A DNA stretch of 64,000 bases from Deltaproteobacteria bacterium. GTDB lineage: Bacteria > Myxococcota > Myxococcia > Myxococcales > SZAS-1. Of this stretch, positions 60,855 through 64,000 are shown piece after piece. Within the stretch, counting starts at the first letter, position 1. Every line of letters begins with the position of its first letter. The notes beneath the pieces are model-generated. The model saw only the letters and a program-made list of their open reading frames with translations, did no database searches and was not told the origin of the DNA. A program made the translations under genes and the position numbers. Location: the NCBI GenBank assembly GCA_018266075.1, contig JAFEBB010000037.1, positions 1 through 64,000 of the forward strand, written 5' to 3'.

Positions 60855-61619
60855 TCAGGTCTTGAACGAGCCGTGTCGGCCCGCGCCGCCCGCGAAGCGC
60901 TGCGCGCCCGCGAGCGACTCGGTCTGCAGCACCTGCACGCCCCGCGAGAACTCCATCGCGAGCGCGTCCTCGAGCGGCTCGTCCATGCCCAGGTAGGCGG
61001 ACATCCGGTCGGCGCGCATGCACCCTTGCGGGAAGGCCGCGACCTCGCGCGCGAGCTGCTCGGCGGCCGCGCGCGCCTGGCCCTTGGGCACCACGCGATT
61101 CACCAGGCCCATCGCCAGCGCCTCGTCGGCCTTCACGGGCCGGCCGGTGAGGATCAGATCCATCGCGCGCGAGAGGCCGATGAGCCGCGGCAGCCGCGCG
61201 GTGCCGCCGTCGATGAGCGGCACGCCCCAGCGCCGGCAGAAGACGCCCAGCACCGCGTCTTCTTCGGTGACGCGCAGGTCGCACCAGAGCGCGAGCTCCA
61301 GCCCGCCCGCGACCGCGTGGCCGCTGATCGCCGCGATCACCGGCTTGCCCAGCAAGAGCCGCGAGGGCCCCATCGGACCATCGCCATCCGGCTCGAGGCG
61401 ATTGGGCGTGCCCGACGCGACAGCCTTGAGATCCGCGCCCGCGCAGAACGTGCCGCCCTCGCCGAAGAGCACGCCCACCTGCGCGGTCTCGTCGTCGTCG
61501 AAGGCGCGGAAGGCATCGGCGAGGGCCTGCGCGGTGGAGCGATCGACGGCGTTGCGCACCTCCGGGCGATGCATCACCACGGTGGTCACGTTGCCGTTCT
61601 TCTCGGTGCGGACGGACAT
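60855..61619 (-). CDS. Enoyl-CoA hydratase/isomerase family protein
   Basis: A 254-residue crotonase-fold protein. The oxyanion-hole segments are GTFCAGADLKA and GHAVAGGLELALWCDLRV. At the position where hydratases have catalytic Glu residues the protein reads VFCRRWGVPLIDGGTARLPR, lacking the usual PE; only an Asp is nearby. The fold is likely a CoA-ester-binding enzyme, but hydratase activity is uncertain. Length is normal (about 255). The ATG lies at the N-terminal VRTEKNGNVTTVVMHRPEVRNA motif. Convergent with the small zinc-ribbon gene. Confidence 0.9.
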   Translation of the reverse strand: MSVRTEKNGNVTTVVMHRPEVRNAVDRSTAQALADAFRAFDDDETAQVGVLFGEGGTFCAGADLKAVASGTPNRLEPDGDGPMGPSRLLLGKPVIAAISGHAVAGGLELALWCDLRVTEEDAVLGVFCRRWGVPLIDGGTARLPRLIGLSRAMDLILTGRPVKADEALAMGLVNRVVPKGQARAAAEQLAREVAAFPQGCMRADRMSAYLGMDEPLEDALAMEFSRGVQVLQTESLAGAQRFAGGAGRHGSFKT

Positions 61620-61758
61620 GCAGACCTCGCGCGAATGGACGTGTGCTTAGCACGCCCCGCGCGCGTCGATGCGTGCCGAAAGAATCCCCCGTCGCCAAGC
61701 CGGCAACTCCGCATGGCGCCGAGTGCGTGCCCACCGGAGGGGATCTTTCGTCAGCACT

Positions 61759-62838
61759 TCAATCCGTGTCCTCGGGGACGACGATCCAATCCTCTGGACA
61801 GTCGGTGACGTACGGGTAGTAGGCCTGCAGCGGCTCGCACCAGTAGTAGTAGCCGACGTCGTAGCCCTCTGGCGTCCAAAAGTCCGGGTACGGGTACACG
61901 GGCACGGTGAACGGGAACCAGACGTCGCCGCTCATCCACCACCAGCCGTAGTTGTCGCCGTGGTAGCCGTGGTGCCAGCGGCCGTGCTGCCAATGGTGCA
62001 GGTCCTCGCCGTGCCAGCGGTGCCAGTCGCCGTGGTGCTCGGGCTGCCAGTTCTGGATGGCGGCGCGGTTCGCCTGCGCGCCGGAGACGCCCGCGCCCGG
62101 GTGCTCGATGGGCCGTGGCCGGCGTCCACCCATGGGCGGCCGGACGACCTGGCTCGCGGTCGGGCTCCCTGCGGGCGGACGCGCCGGCGGCGTGCGGTAG
62201 GCCCTTGCCTGGCGCGCCTGGGCTGCGGTCGCTGGAGCGCCGGGCTGGGCCTGCACGTGCGGCCTCGCGCCGTAAACGGGCGCCGGCGTGGTGGGGTGCG
62301 CGGCTGCGCCCGGAGCTGGATGCGAGGGCGTCGGAGCGGTGGCGCGCGCGGGCGGCGGCGTGGTCGTGCGCGCGGGTGGCGTCGCGGTGACCTGGGGCGG
62401 CGGCGCGCTGATGTGGCTCGGCGCTGGCGTCGTGGTCACATGGCTCGGCGGCGGAGCGCTCACGTGGCTCGGCGGCGGCGCGGCGGTGACGTGGCTCGGC
62501 GCCGGCGTCGTCGTCACGTGGCTCGGCGGCGGAGCGCTCACGTGGCTCGGCGGCGGAGCGCTCACGTGGCTCGGCTGCGGCGCGGCGGTGACGTGGCTCG
62601 ACGGCGGTGCGCTCGCGTGTGAAGGCGGCGGCGTGCTCGGCGGCGGTGCGCTCGCGTGGGCAGGCGGCGCGCTGACGTGCGAAGGCGGCGGTGCGCTCGG
62701 CGGTGGCGCGCTGATGTGCTGCGCCGGCGCGCTCGGTGGGGGAGCGCTCATGTGCGCGGGCGGTGCGCCTCCATGTTGCGCTTGCGCCGTGGCGATCATC
62801 CCCAGCGCGAACAGCCCCGCGAGCACCGTCTTCTTCAT
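61759..62838 (-). CDS. Secreted repetitive Pro/His/Ser/Ala protein
   Basis: A 359-residue exported protein with signal MKKTVLAGLFALGMIATAQA. Residues 25-160 are tandem variations of HVSAPPPS and HVTxxPxPS, a low-complexity Pro/His/Ser/Ala track. The last about 105 residues form a Trp/Tyr/His-rich domain (HHGDWHRWHGEDLHHW, then YPYPDFWTPEGYDVGYYYW) with two Cys near the end (WCEPLQAYYPYVTDC). Such WYH-rich tails occur in bacterial surface and envelope proteins. His-rich repeats might bind metal. Function unknown. Confidence 0.85.
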   Translation of the reverse strand: MKKTVLAGLFALGMIATAQAQHGGAPPAHMSAPPPSAPAQHISAPPPSAPPPSHVSAPPAHASAPPPSTPPPSHASAPPSSHVTAAPQPSHVSAPPPSHVSAPPPSHVTTTPAPSHVTAAPPPSHVSAPPPSHVTTTPAPSHISAPPPQVTATPPARTTTPPPARATAPTPSHPAPGAAAHPTTPAPVYGARPHVQAQPGAPATAAQARQARAYRTPPARPPAGSPTASQVVRPPMGGRRPRPIEHPGAGVSGAQANRAAIQNWQPEHHGDWHRWHGEDLHHWQHGRWHHGYHGDNYGWWWMSGDVWFPFTVPVYPYPDFWTPEGYDVGYYYWCEPLQAYYPYVTDCPEDWIVVPEDTD

Positions 62839-62869
62839 GCCGCGACGATGTGCACGACGCCCCGCGCAA

Positions 62870-63535
62870 TCAGAGCGAGACGACGAGGTTGCGCGCCTTC
62901 CGCACGCGCTTGGCCGAGCGCTCCACGCCGATCGCCGCGAGGTTCATCGCGTTGGCGACGGCGAGCACCATGCCCTGTCCGCAGAACGGATCGACGACTG
63001 TCCGCGTGGGCGTGGCGTCGAGGACGTAGCGGCAGGCCACCTCGCAGGCCTTCTGGCCCATGCCGCGCGTCCAGGTGGTCGCGCCGGCGTCGGGCAGGAT
63101 GTCGGGCGTGGCGCGCGAGAGCTCCATCGGCAGGGTGCGCGCGTAGCACAAGAGGTGCGAGTAGGCTGGCCGGCCAAAGGTCACCGTGCCGGGCGGCCTC
63201 CGGCAGGCGATCTTGTGCCAGTGCATGCGCATCCCCGCGCGCGTGGCGGCCTCGTGGACCAGGTAGCCCTTGTCGACCCAGGCGCCGGACTTCTTGATGT
63301 CGGTCTGGAAGAAGATGGCCACGCCGTCGTCGGGCGTGGCGCGCATGACCTTCTCCGCCGTGTCCCCGAACCAGCCGCGCCAGCCGTCGAGCCCGAACTC
63401 CGGGACCTCCGAGACGTCCGGCAGCGAGGTGATCACCGAGCAGCCCTCGAGCCGCGGGTTCTCCGCGAGCCAGGCCAGCGCGTCGGCGCAGTGCACCACG
63501 CGCGCTTCCTGAGGCTTAACCGAATCGTTAAGCAC
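62870..63535 (-). CDS. SAM-dependent methyltransferase-fold protein (DNA-methylase-like)
   Basis: A 221-residue protein starting at GTG. The SAM site resembles that of N4/N6 DNA methylases: VVDPFCGQGMVLAVANAMNLAAIGVE (motif I, here about 181-206). The region where the catalytic (D/N)PP(Y/W) motif is expected reads VITSLPDVSEVPEF (about 33-46). The middle has a KIACRRPPGTVTFGRPAYSHLL segment. It may be an RNA or DNA base methyltransferase with an altered motif, or non-catalytic. It follows the DUF3105 gene by 6 nt and overlaps a TTAAC-N6-GTTAA site near its start. Confidence 0.75.
   Translation of the reverse strand: MLNDSVKPQEARVVHCADALAWLAENPRLEGCSVITSLPDVSEVPEFGLDGWRGWFGDTAEKVMRATPDDGVAIFFQTDIKKSGAWVDKGYLVHEAATRAGMRMHWHKIACRRPPGTVTFGRPAYSHLLCYARTLPMELSRATPDILPDAGATTWTRGMGQKACEVACRYVLDATPTRTVVDPFCGQGMVLAVANAMNLAAIGVERSAKRVRKARNLVVSL
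63516..63531. repeat. TTAAC-N6-GTTAA dyad, copy 7
   Basis: TTAAC-CGAATC-GTTAA, embedded in the first codons of the methyltransferase gene, with flanking C and G extending the symmetry to CTTAAC/GTTAAG. Confidence 0.7.
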
Positions 63536-63541
63536 GATCGC

Positions 63542-64000
63542 TCACGGCACGTACGACTGCGGGCAGGCCGAGATGCCGGGGTTGTACGCGGGGTCATACG
63601 TCGCGGGAATGTCCTCCGGGCCCGCGCCCTCGTGCGCCGACGCGAAGCACGCCGCCGCCGCGGGATCCCAGATGTCCATCTCCAGCCGCCAGCCCCAGGC
63701 AATCAGCGCGTAGTTCGTGGGCAGCTCGGGCCGCGCGACCACCAGGTAGCGCATGTCGCCCTCGATCGCCGTCGGACCGCCGTCCGTGGCAAAGGCGATC
63801 AGCGGGTCCACCATCGGGTCGCAGGTGCCGCCGTCGGGGAGGCCAGCGTCGGTGTCGCAGCGGTAGAGCATGATGATGCCGCCATGCTCGCTGTTGTGGA
63901 GCCAGCGCTCGGTGGGCAGCTTCGAGTAGGCGTGGATGAGGCTCCACGACTCCCAGCACGGCCAGTGCGGTCCGGCCGGCTCCGGCTCCCAGCGATACGC
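63542..64000 (-). CDS. DUF3105-domain protein (partial, runs off the window)
   Basis: The open frame enters from the right edge and ends at 63542. The 152 visible residues contain HWPCWESWSLIHAYSKLPTERWLHNSEHGGIIMLYRCD, matching the DUF3105 signature (W-x-H-N-x-E-H-G-x-x-x-L-Y). The distal half is loop-rich with DAG and DGG pieces. DUF3105 proteins are often secreted and of unknown function. The N-terminus lies beyond position 64000. Confidence 0.85.
   Translation of the reverse strand, partial: AYRWEPEPAGPHWPCWESWSLIHAYSKLPTERWLHNSEHGGIIMLYRCDTDAGLPDGGTCDPMVDPLIAFATDGGPTAIEGDMRYLVVARPELPTNYALIAWGWRLEMDIWDPAAAACFASAHEGAGPEDIPATYDPAYNPGISACPQSYVP

Overview
The window is G+C-rich, tightly packed DNA of about 64 kb with roughly seventy genes. 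The style and content point to a Myxococcota (myxobacterial, formerly deltaproteobacterial) chromosome. The evidence is Asp-Ala-Gly-rich lipoproteins with long Ser/Thr linkers, an MglA-like fold, a secretin-pilotin-like TPR lipoprotein, REC-DUF4388 regulators, FHA proteins, a fragmentary non-flagellar type III secretion (T3SS) locus, and many GTG/TTG starts. No rRNA, tRNA, CRISPR array or intact mobile element was seen. This assignment is an inference from gene content.

Layout. 0.1-8.1 kb: YCII protein, an MglA-like pseudo-GTPase abutting an IS630-type transposase remnant, two exported proteins, a DUF1704 metallopeptidase, small membrane proteins with a degenerate REC-GGDEF protein, and an Old Yellow Enzyme. 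8.2-13.6 kb: a T3SS-like cluster with an unknown helical protein, three SycD-like TPR proteins, a protein whose C-terminus resembles a T3SS needle subunit, and the export gate SctV. 13.7-22 kb: creatininase, coaE, an SDR reductase, a response regulator, a phosphoesterase, and an amidohydrolase/TetR operon with a palindrome in its promoter. 22-30.1 kb: DUF4129-DUF4350-MoxR-DUF58 operon with SpoIIM and RDD neighbours. 30.1-38.4 kb: penicillin acylase, pyroglutamyl peptidase, beta-barrel, TPR lipoprotein, FHA protein, GbsR regulator and polyprenyl synthase. 38.6-51.7 kb: tetraheme cytochrome, ResB, EngB, PcnB, Bcp, NadA, a class III cyclase, an MDR oxidoreductase and Lon. 52-58.2 kb: YceI-MarR unit, phosphatase and two large response regulators.

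The most interesting region is 58.3-60.4 kb on the minus strand. A 93-residue Thr-rich peptide made of six PTPTATRPVK-type repeats is followed 9 nt later by an APH-fold kinase, which overlaps a HopA1-family gene by 8 bp. APH-like kinase plus HopA1-like lyase is the split Ser/Thr dehydratase of class V lanthipeptides and thioamitides. The operon is therefore read as a candidate RiPP pathway whose cysteine-free, repetitive precursor has no close counterpart I know of.

A second unexplained signal is a dyad, TTAAC-N6-GTTA, with a constant 6-nt spacer. It occurs seven times exactly and several more times with one or more mismatches, and it is concentrated at convergent gene ends.

The right end holds an enoyl-CoA hydratase-like protein, a repetitive secreted protein, a methyltransferase-fold protein and a DUF3105 protein that runs off the edge.
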